Assembly (NCBI GenBank): GCA_951801675.1
Contig: CATONX010000001.1
Span: 62,001 to 126,000, forward strand
Origin: an uncultured Eubacteriales bacterium
GTDB taxonomy: Bacteria > Bacillota > Clostridia > Oscillospirales > Acutalibacteraceae
Direction of reading: 5' to 3'
DNA length: 64,000 nucleotides
The position numbers and the translations under genes were made by a program. The notes under the pieces were generated by a model. That model made no database searches, had not been told where the DNA came from, and saw nothing but the letters and a program-made list of their open reading frames with translations. Positions within the stretch are counted from its first letter, which is position 1, and each line of letters begins with the position of its first letter. Positions 46,515 through 56,346 of the stretch are shown piece after piece.

Positions 46515-47860
46515 TGCAGCCGTTCCTTAATCACGTCGGATAGCTCCACCGCGATGTGGTTGATGGTATCGAAGTCCTTCCCTTCCACCATTACCCGGAT
46601 CAGGTGCTCCGTCCCGGAGATGCGCACCAGCACCCGGCCGTCCCGGCCAAGCTGCTTGCACGCTTCGTCGATGCGCTCTTTGATGACCGTGTCCTCTGGG
46701 AACTTGGCTTTGCCCTTGGCGTCCGTGCGCACGTTCACGAGCACCTGGGGGAACCGTTCCATCAGCGAGGAGAGCTTACTAAGCCGCTCGCTGTGCTTTC
46801 GCAGGACGTAGAGAAGCTGCGCGCCGGTCAGCTGGCCGTCGCCGGTGGTGGAGTGGTCCAGGAAAATAATGTGCCCGGATTGCTCGCCGCCGATTTTATA
46901 GCCGTTTTTGAGCATCTCTTCCAGCACATACCGGTCCCCCACCTTGGTGGCGCAGGTTTTGATGCCCCTGGATTCACAGAACCGGAAAAAGCCAAGGTTG
47001 GTCATAACGGTGACCACCGCCGTGTCGTTTTTCAAAGTGCCTTCCTTCATCATCTCGTCGGCGAAAATGGCGATGAGCCGGTCCCCGTCCACCAGGTTTC
47101 CCTGTTCGTCCACCGCCAGGCACCGGTCCGCGTCCCCGTCGAAGGCCAGGCCCGCCTGGCAGCGGTACCGCTTGACGGTTTCGATTAAGTCGTCCATATG
47201 GGTGGAACCGCAGCGGTCGTTGATGTTGATTCCGTTTGGCTCGTCATGGATGGTGATTACGTCCGCGCCCAGGGAGGTAAAGAGCTTTTTGGCGGTGACG
47301 CTTGCCGAGCCGTTGGCGCAGTCCAGCGCTACCTTCAGCCCGGAAAGAGAACAAGGAACGGTGGAGGCGATGTGGTTGATATAATCGTCCACGGCGCAGT
47401 CCGCACGGCTGACCCGGCCCAAATCCCCGCCCACGGGGCTGGGAAGCTGGAGCTTGCGGTCGAGAACAATCTCTTCAATCTGCTCTTCAATCCGGTCGGA
47501 CAGCTTGAAGCCTTCGCCGTTAAAGAGCTTGATGCCGTTGTATTCACAGGGGTTGTGGGAAGCGGAGATCATGATGCCCGCGTCCGCCCCGTACTTTTTC
47601 ACCAGATACGCCACCGCCGGGGTGGGGATTACACCTAAAAGCTTTACGTCCGCGCCCACCGAGGTAAGTCCCGCCACCATGGCCGCTTCTAGCATTTCCG
47701 AAGAAACGCGGGTATCCATTCCAATGAGAAATAGGGGCCGGTGATGGGTGGCTTCGGTGAGCACGCAGGCGGCCGCCCGGCCGATCTGCATGGCGAGCTC
47801 ACAGGTGAGCTCAGTGTTTGCGATGCCGCGGGCACCGTCGGTTCCAAAAAGTCTTCCCAT
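46511..47860 (-). CDS. glmM: Phosphoglucosamine mutase
   Basis: MGRLFGTDGARGIAN, GIMISASHNPCEYNGIKLF, FDGDADRCLAVDE, GGEQSGHIIF, VRISGTEHLIRVMVEG. Confidence 0.97.
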   Translation of the reverse strand: MGRLFGTDGARGIANTELTCELAMQIGRAAACVLTEATHHRPLFLIGMDTRVSSEMLEAAMVAGLTSVGADVKLLGVIPTPAVAYLVKKYGADAGIMISASHNPCEYNGIKLFNGEGFKLSDRIEEQIEEIVLDRKLQLPSPVGGDLGRVSRADCAVDDYINHIASTVPCSLSGLKVALDCANGSASVTAKKLFTSLGADVITIHDEPNGININDRCGSTHMDDLIETVKRYRCQAGLAFDGDADRCLAVDEQGNLVDGDRLIAIFADEMMKEGTLKNDTAVVTVMTNLGFFRFCESRGIKTCATKVGDRYVLEEMLKNGYKIGGEQSGHIIFLDHSTTGDGQLTGAQLLYVLRKHSERLSKLSSLMERFPQVLVNVRTDAKGKAKFPEDTVIKERIDEACKQLGRDGRVLVRISGTEHLIRVMVEGKDFDTINHIAVELSDVIKERLQ

Positions 47861-47888
47861 AGCGAAAAAACACTCCTCTACACATGGT

Positions 47889-48923
47889 CTACATGGTCAA
47901 TTGTCCGTTATACTCTAGGCCCAGATGGGCGTAAGCGGGCGGCAGGACCACCCGGCCTTGTTTGGTACGGCTTAAAAACCCGATCTGCATCAGATAGGGC
48001 TCATATACGTCCTCAAGCGTCACCGATTCCTCCCCGATGGCGGCGGCGATGGTATCCAGCCCCACCGGGCCTCCGTGATAGAGGTTGATGATGGTCAGAA
48101 GCATCCGCCGGTCGTTGGCGTCGAGCCCCAGCTCGTCGATTTCCATCCGGTCCAGGGCTTTCCTAGCCGTTTCGCAGGTAATGACGCCGTTCCCCGTCAC
48201 CTGGGCGAAATCCCGCACCCGCTTTAACAGCCGGTTTGCGATACGGGGGGTTCCACGTGAGCGGGAGGCAAGCTCCAAAGCGCCCTCCGGATCGGTTTCG
48301 ATCCCCAAAATCGAGGCGCTTCTCGACACGATGTTGGCAAGCTCCTGGGGGGTGTATAGCTCCAGGCGCAGATGAATCCCGAACCGGTCCCGCAAAGGGG
48401 CGGCCAGCTGCCCGGAACGGGTGGTGGCCCCTACTAAGGTGAACTTCGCCAGGTCAATGCGGATGGAACGGGCGGAAGGGCCTTTGCCGATGATAATGTC
48501 CAACGAAAAGTCTTCCATAGCCGGGTAGAGGATTTCCTCCACCGTGCGGGGAAGCCGGTGAATTTCGTCGATAAAGAGCACGTCTCCCGGCGACAGGTTT
48601 GTAAGCAGAGCCGCCAGATCCCCGGGCTTTTCGATGGCAGGGCCGGAGGTCACCCGCAGGTGCACGTTCATTTCGTTGGCGATGATGCCCGCCAACGTGG
48701 TCTTTCCAAGGCCCGGCGGGCCGAAGAGCAGCACATGGTCCAGCGCTTCCTGCCGTCCGCGGGCCGCTTCTATGTAGATGGACAGGTTTTCCTTCGCCTT
48801 TTCCTGCCCGATGTAGTCGGCAAGGGATTTCGGACGCAGGGGATTTTCGGTATCCACGTCCTCGGGCGTATACTCCGGGGCCACGATCCGGTTTTCAAAG
48901 TCCATTTCAATATCGTCCGGCAT
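47889..48923 (-). CDS. ruvB: Holliday junction DNA helicase RuvB
   Basis: [67 protein letters not shown]. Confidence 0.98.
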   Translation of the reverse strand: MPDDIEMDFENRIVAPEYTPEDVDTENPLRPKSLADYIGQEKAKENLSIYIEAARGRQEALDHVLLFGPPGLGKTTLAGIIANEMNVHLRVTSGPAIEKPGDLAALLTNLSPGDVLFIDEIHRLPRTVEEILYPAMEDFSLDIIIGKGPSARSIRIDLAKFTLVGATTRSGQLAAPLRDRFGIHLRLELYTPQELANIVSRSASILGIETDPEGALELASRSRGTPRIANRLLKRVRDFAQVTGNGVITCETARKALDRMEIDELGLDANDRRMLLTIINLYHGGPVGLDTIAAAIGEESVTLEDVYEPYLMQIGFLSRTKQGRVVLPPAYAHLGLEYNGQLTM

Positions 48924-48962
48924 GTAGTCCTATCCCCTTTCCCAATCGCAAGGTATTCTTCG

Positions 48963-49562
48963 TCATACGCTGCCCAAAGAGCGCAGCGCCAAGCGTATGA
49001 GCTCCTCCACCGGCAAGGCGCTGTCGAGCTTCGCCACCGCGGCGGAAGCCTGGGGAGCGGAAAAGCCCAGCACCGTCAAAGCCGATACCGCCTCCGAGGC
49101 ATTGCCACAAGCGTCTGCCGCGGGCGGCGGAGCGAACCCGTCCTCCCCGGCGGTTAGATTGGCGGAAAGCTTATCCTTGAGCTCAAGCACAATGCGCTGG
49201 GCGGTCTTATTGCCCACCCCCTGGGCCCGGGTGATGGACTTGCTGTCTCCCGCGGCCACACACAGGGCAAAGCGCGACGGGGAAAGCTCGGAGAGAATGG
49301 CCAGGGCCGCCTTGGGCCCCACACCGGTGACCGATATCAGAAGCTTAAAGCAGTGAAGCTCCTCCTGGTCCCCGAACCCGAAAAGAATGAGCGCATCCTC
49401 CCGGACGTTCAGATAGGTGTAGAGGGTGGCCGTTTTCCCAACCGGCGGGAGTTTGGAAAGGGTATAGGTGGTGGTCATGCACTGAAAACCAACCCCACCG
49501 CAGTCGATCACGGCAAAATTCGGCTCGGTGTGCCGCAGCACGCCGGTTACGCTGTAAAACAT
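48963..49562 (-). CDS. ruvA: Holliday junction branch migration protein RuvA
   Basis: MFYSVTGVLRHTEPNFAVIDCGGVGF, LISVTGVGPKAALAILS, GVGNKTAQRIVLELKDKL. Confidence 0.97.
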   Translation of the reverse strand: MFYSVTGVLRHTEPNFAVIDCGGVGFQCMTTTYTLSKLPPVGKTATLYTYLNVREDALILFGFGDQEELHCFKLLISVTGVGPKAALAILSELSPSRFALCVAAGDSKSITRAQGVGNKTAQRIVLELKDKLSANLTAGEDGFAPPPAADACGNASEAVSALTVLGFSAPQASAAVAKLDSALPVEELIRLALRSLGSV

Positions 49563-49584
49563 GGACGTATCTCCTTTTGTGTCG

Positions 49585-50070
49585 TTACCAGAAAATCCGA
49601 GACCCGGCGCAGTGGGCGTGGCAGATGGCCACCGCCAAAGCATCGGCGGTGTCATCGGGTTTGGGGACTTTCTCCAAATGGAGAATCTGCCGGGTCATCT
49701 CCATCACCTGGGACTTGACCGCCTTGCCGTACCCCACCACCGACTGCTTGACCTGCAAAGGCGTATACTCAAAAAACGGGATTTCGTATTTGCGCACCGC
49801 CAGCATGATGACCCCTCTGGCCTCCGCCACCTTGATGGCCGTTTTCTGGTTGGTGGTAAAGAAAAGCTGCTCCACGGAAACCGCGTCCGGCTGGTATTTC
49901 GCGCAAATGGCGCACATTCGGTCATAAATATGCTCAAGACGGCGGGAAAAGTCCATGTCCGCGTCGGTGAGGATGGCGCCGTAGGCGATGGTGGAAAACC
50001 GGCTGCCCTCGTAGCGCAGCACCCCCCAGCCCACAATGGCGTAGCCCGGGTCAATCCCCAAAACGATCAT
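49585..50070 (-). CDS. ruvC: Crossover junction endodeoxyribonuclease RuvC
   Basis: MIVLGIDPGYAIVGWGVL, AVSVEQLFFTTNQKTAIKVAEARGVIML, DDTADALAVAICHAH. Confidence 0.97.
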   Translation of the reverse strand: MIVLGIDPGYAIVGWGVLRYEGSRFSTIAYGAILTDADMDFSRRLEHIYDRMCAICAKYQPDAVSVEQLFFTTNQKTAIKVAEARGVIMLAVRKYEIPFFEYTPLQVKQSVVGYGKAVKSQVMEMTRQILHLEKVPKPDDTADALAVAICHAHCAGSRIFW

Positions 50071-50292
50071 GCCTTCCCGTCCTTTCCGGATGTGTATAAT
50101 ATAATATCATACCATAGAATCCGTCCTTCCACAAGAAAGAAGGGGGCGGATTTTGGGAAAAGACTTCGCCCGAAACCAGCGGCTTTCCCATAGAAAGCAC
50201 GCGGGTGGAATTGCTAAGCCGTCCGCCGGGCTTTTGCCGGCGGCAAACCGTCCCCGGGCTACCCGGAACCGGCTTTTGAGAGGCCTGCACGC

Positions 50293-50324
50293 AAAAAGGA
50301 CGGATGCATCCGTTGCATCCGTCC
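50293..50324 (-). terminator. Rho-independent terminator after prs
   Basis: Minus strand GGACGGATGCA-ACGGA-TGCATCCGTCC then TTTTTG. Confidence 0.85.
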
Positions 50325-50340
50325 CGCAATCGACCGGTTT

Positions 50341-51510
50341 CTATTTGGGAAGCTTTTTGAGCAGCCGCTCGATCCGGTCGGACGGGTCGAGCAACGGGCT
50401 GATGGTAATGTCGTGATTGAGGGAGTCAATGATATAGGCCAGGTATTTGGACATGTCCACCTCGCAGTACCATTCCCGGGAAAGCAGCTCCGGAGAGCGG
50501 TAGATCAGGTCGGTAGTGAACACCTTTTCAATGATGCCCTTCTCGTAAGCCTCGTCAAACCGTTCGAGGCCTTCGCAGAAGAGGCCGAAGGAGGTGCACA
50601 CGAACACACGCTTTGCCCCCATGGACTTGACCCGTTCGGCAATCTCCAGAACCGAGTCACCGGAGGAAATCATATCGTCCACAATCACCAGGTCCTTGCC
50701 TTCCACCGGCGCGCCCAGATACTGATGGTCGACGATGGGATTGCGGCCGTTGACGATGCGGGAATAATCCCGCCGCTTATAGAACATGCCCAAGTTGATT
50801 CCCAGCACCGACGCGTAATAGATGCAGCGGTTCATGCCTCCCTCGTCAGGAGAGATGATCATCATGCTTTCCTTGTCGATTTTCAGGTCCGGCACACAGC
50901 GGGTGAGGGCTTTGATCATCTGGTAAGTGGTCTTCACGTCCTCAAAGCCGCCGGTGGGAATGGCGTTTTGTACCCGCGCGTCGTGGGCGTCAAAGGTGAT
51001 GATGTTGGCAACTCCTGCGTTAATCAGCTCCTGCAGCGCCACCGCGCAGTCCAGCGATTCCCGGGAAGAGCGCTTATGCTGCCGTCCCTCGTAAAGCATG
51101 GGCATGATGACGTTTACCCGCCTCGCCTTGCCGCTGACCGCCGCAATGACCCGCTTTAAGTCTTGATAATGGTCGTCGGGGCTCATGGGGACCTCCTGGC
51201 CGTACATTTTGTAGGTACAGCCGTAATTGTAGCAGTCGGTCAGGATAAACAAATCCAGTCCCCGCACCGATTCCTTGATCATGCCCTTGGCTTCCCCCGT
51301 TCCAAAACGGGGGCATTGGGTTTTAATCAGATAGGTATCCCGCTGGTAGCCGGCGAAAGCGATGGTGGTTTTATGCTCGCTTTCCCGCTGCTGGCGCCAG
51401 GACACCAGGTAGTCGTTGATGCTGTCTACCAGGTCCTCGCAGCCGTGCATGGCGATGATGCCCAGCCTGCCCACCGGAATGGTCTGAAAATCGCTGATCA
51501 AATCTGGCAT
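50341..51510 (-). CDS. prs: Ribose-phosphate pyrophosphokinase (long divergent form)
   Basis: PDEGGMNRCIYYASVLGINLGMFYKRRDYSR, KDLVIVDDMISSGDSVLEIAERVKSMGAKRVFVCTSFGLF. Confidence 0.88.
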   Translation of the reverse strand: MPDLISDFQTIPVGRLGIIAMHGCEDLVDSINDYLVSWRQQRESEHKTTIAFAGYQRDTYLIKTQCPRFGTGEAKGMIKESVRGLDLFILTDCYNYGCTYKMYGQEVPMSPDDHYQDLKRVIAAVSGKARRVNVIMPMLYEGRQHKRSSRESLDCAVALQELINAGVANIITFDAHDARVQNAIPTGGFEDVKTTYQMIKALTRCVPDLKIDKESMMIISPDEGGMNRCIYYASVLGINLGMFYKRRDYSRIVNGRNPIVDHQYLGAPVEGKDLVIVDDMISSGDSVLEIAERVKSMGAKRVFVCTSFGLFCEGLERFDEAYEKGIIEKVFTTDLIYRSPELLSREWYCEVDMSKYLAYIIDSLNHDITISPLLDPSDRIERLLKKLPK

Positions 51511-51833
51511 GGCGTTTGCCCCTTGCCGCTGCCGCTGCGGCCAAAAGAAAAAGCGTCCGTTTTGCGGCGGGATTCAAACGGATGCCATCAGTTCCAGCAA
51601 TCATGGAGTTATAAAAACGAACAAAGCCGAACGGAGCAAAACGCGCCACTCGAACTATTTCCTATTTTAAACGATTTTGTCCCATTTTGAAAGCGGCAAA
51701 CCCGTCCATTCCCGTATAAAATTCGTTCATTTTTTGCAGGAAAACCGTAGAAACGCACAAAAGTCACCCTGAATTTGGATATTAAGAAAGAATAAAGAAA
51801 ATCAGACGAGAGGAAAGCTTCTGTCTGTCTAGG

Positions 51834-51875
51834 TAAAAAAATCCCGGCAAGGAACCCAAAGGCTCCCGCCGGGAC
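51834..51875 (-). terminator. Rho-independent terminator
   Basis: Minus strand TCCCGGCGGGAGCC-TTTGG-GTTCCTTGCCGGGA then TTTTTTT. Confidence 0.8.
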
Positions 51876-51885
51876 GGCTGAATGT

Positions 51886-53520
51886 CTATTGGTTGCTCAG
51901 AGAAAAGGCAATGTTGGTGGCGTGGTCGGCCACCCGTTCCAGGTCGCCCAACATATCTAGGAAAACCACGCCCTGTTCCGGAGTGCATTTGTGCTTGGTC
52001 AGACGGCGGATGTGGTTGTTGCGGAATTCCTCCGTACACTGATCCACTTCTTCTTCCGACCGGTTGATGGCCGCCGCCAGCTCCTCGTCGTACACCCGGG
52101 TGCGGAACATGTGCAGCGCCTCGTCCAACAGCACCTCCACCCGCAGGGACATTTCCTTCATCTCGCCCACCGCAGTGTCCGACAGCGACAGTTTCCCCGA
52201 CTGCATGGCTTGCCCCGCTTCTATGATGTTCTCCGCGTGGTCGCCAATGCGCTGGAAGTCGTTAATGGTGTGGAATAGGGCGCCGACCGCCTTGCTGTCG
52301 CTGGCGGGGAGCTCTAAGGCGCTGGTTTTGATCAGGTAAGAGGTGATCTCCTTGTTGAGGTAATCGAGCACCTGTTTGTTTGCCGTGACCTTTTCCAGAA
52401 GCTCGCCGCTCGGCTTGAAGAAATACTCGATGGAATCGTGGAATTCCTGCCGCGCCAGCACCGCCATGCGTTCGCTTTCCTTGATGACCTGGGCCACCGC
52501 AATGGGCGGGGTGGCCAGAATGCGCTGATCAAGGTATTGCAGCTGCATGGGCTCGAAGGCTTTGTCCTTGCCGGGAATGAGGAAGTTAGCCGCCCTTACC
52601 AGCAGCGGCGCCGCCGGCAGCAGCACCGCCGTGCTGACTAAGTTAAAGATAATATGGGTGTTGGCAATCTGCTGGGGAATGTTCCCGGTGATCGCCTGCA
52701 TCCAGTCCACAAAGGGGAGGAACATGGCCAGAGGCACGAAGATCACCGTGCCCGCCACATTGAAAAGCAAATGGACGATGGCCGCTCTCTTGGCGGTTTT
52801 ATTGGTGCCGATGGCGGAAAGCAGGGCGGTGACGCAAGTGCCGATGTTCTGCCCGAACAGAACAAAGATGGCACCGTCCAACCCGATCAGACCCTGCATA
52901 GCCAGCGCCTGGAGAATGCCCACCGACGCCGAGGAGCTTTGAATGACAGCCGTGAACAAAGCACCCACCAGAATGCCGATGAAGGGATTCTGGAACTGGG
53001 TGAGCAGATTTACAAATTCGGGCACCTGCTGCAGCGGCTCCATCGCCGAGCTCATGGTGTCCATTCCCATAAAGAGGATACCAAAACCGGCCACCACCTG
53101 GCCCACATGCTTGGCCGTGGGCTTTTTGCAGAACATAATGAGACCCACGCCGATGCCGACCGCAATCGGTGCCAGGTCCGTCAGGGTGAAATCGCCCACC
53201 TTAAAGGCAATGAGCTGGGAAGTGACGGTGGTGCCGATGTTCGCGCCCATAATCACGCCCACCGCTTGTGCCAGGTTCATCAGCCCTGCGTTTACAAAGC
53301 CGATGATCATAACCGTCGTCGCCGACGAGCTCTGGATCACCGCCGTAACCGCGATCCCGACCAGCACGGCCAGCAGGCGGTTGGAGGTGAGCACCGCCAA
53401 CAGCTTTTTCAGACGGGAACCTGCCACCAGCTCCAGGCCTTCTCCCATCATTTTCATGCCGTACAGGAAAAGTCCCAACCCGCCGATCAGCATCAGAATA
53501 TCGCCAAAACCGAACGCCAT
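51886..53520 (-). CDS. Na/Pi cotransporter family protein (NptA/PhoU-domain type)
   Basis: Repeated QSSSA motifs (TAVIQSSSATTVMIIGFVNAG; TAVIQSSSASVGILQALA), C-terminal PhoU-like helices. Confidence 0.94.
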   Translation of the reverse strand: MAFGFGDILMLIGGLGLFLYGMKMMGEGLELVAGSRLKKLLAVLTSNRLLAVLVGIAVTAVIQSSSATTVMIIGFVNAGLMNLAQAVGVIMGANIGTTVTSQLIAFKVGDFTLTDLAPIAVGIGVGLIMFCKKPTAKHVGQVVAGFGILFMGMDTMSSAMEPLQQVPEFVNLLTQFQNPFIGILVGALFTAVIQSSSASVGILQALAMQGLIGLDGAIFVLFGQNIGTCVTALLSAIGTNKTAKRAAIVHLLFNVAGTVIFVPLAMFLPFVDWMQAITGNIPQQIANTHIIFNLVSTAVLLPAAPLLVRAANFLIPGKDKAFEPMQLQYLDQRILATPPIAVAQVIKESERMAVLARQEFHDSIEYFFKPSGELLEKVTANKQVLDYLNKEITSYLIKTSALELPASDSKAVGALFHTINDFQRIGDHAENIIEAGQAMQSGKLSLSDTAVGEMKEMSLRVEVLLDEALHMFRTRVYDEELAAAINRSEEEVDQCTEEFRNNHIRRLTKHKCTPEQGVVFLDMLGDLERVADHATNIAFSLSNQ

Positions 53521-53837
53521 ATTGTCTGCCCCCCAAGATGGTAGAAAAAATCGGTACTGCGGTATCAGTCGCAAAAAAATCCAGTTACTTACAAAAATAT
53601 GCAGGATCTCTTTCAAATATCGAAAAACGACTCTATTCAAAAGTTTACACTATCTTGCCACGTCAGACAAGACCAAACCTGTATTTTAGAGGGTTTCATG
53701 AATTTTTATGCCGATTTTTGAGAGCATTGAACAGAATCCTGCAAAAAGAGTAACAGAATCTGGAATATCACATCGGTCCGCCTCCTTCCTCCAAAAAAAC
53801 CGCGGGATTCGCCGCGCCGGTTCGACGGGATTCTTGC

Positions 53838-53866
53838 TTGACTTGGAGAGAGAAACCAGGTACAAT
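53838..53866 (+). promoter_or_regulatory. Sigma-A-type promoter upstream of degV
   Basis: TTGACT (53838-53843), 17-bp spacer, TACAAT (53861-53866). Confidence 0.85.
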
Positions 53867-53908
53867 ACAATCAGATATATCCTTATGCAATTTTAACGCA
53901 ATTTTCCA

Positions 53909-54003
53909 GTGCTTTCGATGGATTTTTGGCTTTTTTCGCGGAAGCACGGCGGCCGTTTCCCAGCGGTTTCAACGGCTGCCGAGGACTTTAGTTTGACCGC
54001 TGG
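53909..54003 (+). ncRNA. Structured degV leader: hairpin plus H-type pseudoknot (candidate cis-regulatory RNA)
   Basis: GTGCTTTCG/CGGAAGCAC hairpin; S1 GCGGCCGTT (53949-53957)/AACGGCTGC (53971-53979); loop CCAGCGGT (53960-53967) complementary to ACCGCTGG (53996-54003). Confidence 0.5.
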
Positions 54004-54023
54004 AGAAATGGCGGAGGGGCAAC

Positions 54024-54899
54024 ATGACCGAATTTTCCTATGTCGTATCAACCGATTCCACAGCGGACCTGCCGTGGAGCTTTTATGAGGAACACGACGT
54101 TCCGTTTATCCCCATGCTTTTCACGGTGGACGGGAAGGAGTACCGGGACTGCGGCGATTGTCCTCTTTCCAACCCTGCGTTCTATGACCTGGTGCGCAGC
54201 GGGCAGATGCCTTCCACCGCCCAGGTGACGGCGGTGGAGTTTGAGGAATTTGCCGAGCCCTTTTTACAGGCGGGCAAGGATGTGCTGCACATCAATTTTT
54301 CCAGCGGCCTGTCCGGTTCCTTTCATTCCTGCTTAAACGGCGCGGCCGCTTTGCGGGAAAAGTATCCCGACCGCAAGATTCTGGTGCTCGATTCCCTGGC
54401 GGCCTCCATGGGAGAGGGCCTGCTTGTTTACCACACGGTCAAAAACCGGGACGCGGGCATGACCATCGAGGAAAACGCCAAGTGGTTTGAGGACAATAAG
54501 CTCCATTTGTGCCACTGGTTTACGGTGGACGACCTGCATCATCTGCACCGGGGCGGCCGGGTGTCCAAGGCATCGGCCATCATGGGGTCCCTTTTGGGTG
54601 TCAAGCCCGTGCTGCACGTGGACGACGAGGGGCATCTGATTCTGGTGGAAAAGGTGCGCGGCAGGGCCGCTTCCCTGGATAAGATGGCCGAACATATGGA
54701 GAAAACCGCCGTGGATCCGGCGCAGCAGACGGTGTTCATCAGCCACGGGGACTGCCTCAAGGACGCGCAGATTCTCGCCCAGAAGATACGCGAGCGGCTG
54801 GGGGTCAAGGAAGTCCTTTTGAATCCCATCGGTCCGGTCATCGGCGCGCATTCGGGACCAGGAACGGTGGCCCTCTTTTTCCTGGGAACCAAGCGGTAA
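54024..54899 (+). CDS. DegV-family (fatty-acid-binding) protein
   Basis: VVSTDSTADLPWSFYEEHDVPFIPMLFTVDGKEY, PSTAQVTAVEF, INFSSGLSGSFHS, LHHLHRGGRVSKASAIMGSLLGVKPVL. Confidence 0.96.
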   Translation: MTEFSYVVSTDSTADLPWSFYEEHDVPFIPMLFTVDGKEYRDCGDCPLSNPAFYDLVRSGQMPSTAQVTAVEFEEFAEPFLQAGKDVLHINFSSGLSGSFHSCLNGAAALREKYPDRKILVLDSLAASMGEGLLVYHTVKNRDAGMTIEENAKWFEDNKLHLCHWFTVDDLHHLHRGGRVSKASAIMGSLLGVKPVLHVDDEGHLILVEKVRGRAASLDKMAEHMEKTAVDPAQQTVFISHGDCLKDAQILAQKIRERLGVKEVLLNPIGPVIGAHSGPGTVALFFLGTKR

Positions 54900-54969
54900 G
54901 GTTGCGTTTAGCAACAGACGGCTGGCGAAGGCGGAATCTTTTCGCCCCGCTTCAAGCATATCTGACCAT

Positions 54970-55003
54970 ACGCCCGGTAACGAGCCTTCGTTATCGGGCG
55001 TTT
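54970..55003 (+). terminator. Rho-independent terminator
   Basis: ACGCCCGGTAACGA-GCCT-TCGTTATCGGGCGTTTCT. Confidence 0.65.
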
Positions 55004-55030
55004 CTGCAAAAGACTGAGAAAAAGGAGGAA

Positions 55031-56317
55031 ATGCCGGTGAAAAAGCGAAAACGGGTCAAACGGTGGATGAAGCTGGACAATTCCGCCATGATTTACCCGG
55101 CCATCCGCAATGCCCGGTTTTCCACCATGTTTCGCGTGTCGGTGACTCTCACCGAGGAAGTGGACCCGAAGGTGCTCCAAGCGGCGCTGGAGGACACGGT
55201 GATGCGCATTCCCTTTTTCGGCATGCGTCTGCGCACCGGGCTTTTCTGGCGTTACCTGGAGCAAAACGACGGAGTCCCGCAGGTAGAGACGGACGTGGCC
55301 AATCCCTGCAAGCCCATCGGCAAGGGGGAGAACGGCGGCTTTCTTTTCCGGGTTCGGGTGGACGGCTGCCGCATCGCGCTGGAGCCTTTCCATGTGCTGA
55401 CCGACGGAAACGGCGCCATGGTGTTTTTAAAGACCCTGGCCGCCCGGTACCTGACTCTGACGGGCAAAAAAATCCCGTTCACCGACGGTGTGCTCGACAC
55501 GGGCGCGCGGCCGAAGAAGGGGGAATTGGAGGACGCCTTCTCCAAATACGCCGCTTTTCGGAAGAGGGCTCCCCGCCGGGAGTCCAAGGCCTATCATTTT
55601 AAAGGCACCTTGGAGCCCTTTCCCACGCTGCACATCATCAGCGCCACCATTCCACTCGGGCCGCTGCTGGAGAAGGCGCGGGCGGCCAAGGCAACCCTCA
55701 CCGAGTTTCTCGCCGCCAACTACATCCTGGCCCTTCACCGGCTGCAGACGGCGGAACGGCACCTGAGAGAGAAGGACGTAAAGCTCTGCGTGCCGGTGAA
55801 CCTGCGCAAATTTTTTCCAAGCGACACCCTGCGCAACTTTGTTTTGTACCTGACCCCCGGCATCGACCCGGGCTACGGGGACTATACCCTGGAGGAAATC
55901 GTCGAACAGGTTCACTGCCAGATGCGCATGCGCCTCAACCAGAAATACATCGCCGCCCAGATTTGCACCAACGTCTCCGACGAGCGCAATCCGTTCATCC
56001 GCATGGTACCCTTGATTTTGAAAGACTGGGCCATGTCCATGGCCTTCCGGGTGGTGGGGGAATCCTGCTTCAGCGCCACCCTTTCGAACTTAGGGGAGAC
56101 AAAGATTCCCGACGAGATGCGCCCCTATGTAAAACGGTTCGACTTTTTGCTGGGAGCCAGCAAGATCAACCGCGGCAACCTGACCGCCGTCAGCTACGAC
56201 GGCAGCCTGGTGCTCAATTTTACCCGCACCACCAAGGAAACCTTTATCGAGCGGGAGTTTTTCACCCAGCTTGTGAAGCTGGGGATTCCGGTGAAGATCG
56301 AAAGCAACGACCAATAG
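55031..56317 (+). CDS. Condensation-domain-like acyltransferase (alcohol acetyltransferase-like)
   Basis: RWMKLDNSAMIYPAIRNARFSTMFRVSVTLTEEVDPKVLQAALEDTVMRIPFFGMRLR; ALEPFHVLTDGNGAMVFLKTL resembles the HHxxxDG site. Confidence 0.82.
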   Translation: MPVKKRKRVKRWMKLDNSAMIYPAIRNARFSTMFRVSVTLTEEVDPKVLQAALEDTVMRIPFFGMRLRTGLFWRYLEQNDGVPQVETDVANPCKPIGKGENGGFLFRVRVDGCRIALEPFHVLTDGNGAMVFLKTLAARYLTLTGKKIPFTDGVLDTGARPKKGELEDAFSKYAAFRKRAPRRESKAYHFKGTLEPFPTLHIISATIPLGPLLEKARAAKATLTEFLAANYILALHRLQTAERHLREKDVKLCVPVNLRKFFPSDTLRNFVLYLTPGIDPGYGDYTLEEIVEQVHCQMRMRLNQKYIAAQICTNVSDERNPFIRMVPLILKDWAMSMAFRVVGESCFSATLSNLGETKIPDEMRPYVKRFDFLLGASKINRGNLTAVSYDGSLVLNFTRTTKETFIEREFFTQLVKLGIPVKIESNDQ

Positions 56318-56346
56318 GCCCAAAGCCATAGAGAGGGAGGAACGGT

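Noticed and set aside
52654-53544. 296-aa plus-strand His/Gln-rich ORF
   Set aside because: Antisense to the Na/Pi cotransporter; low-complexity composition typical of shadow translation.
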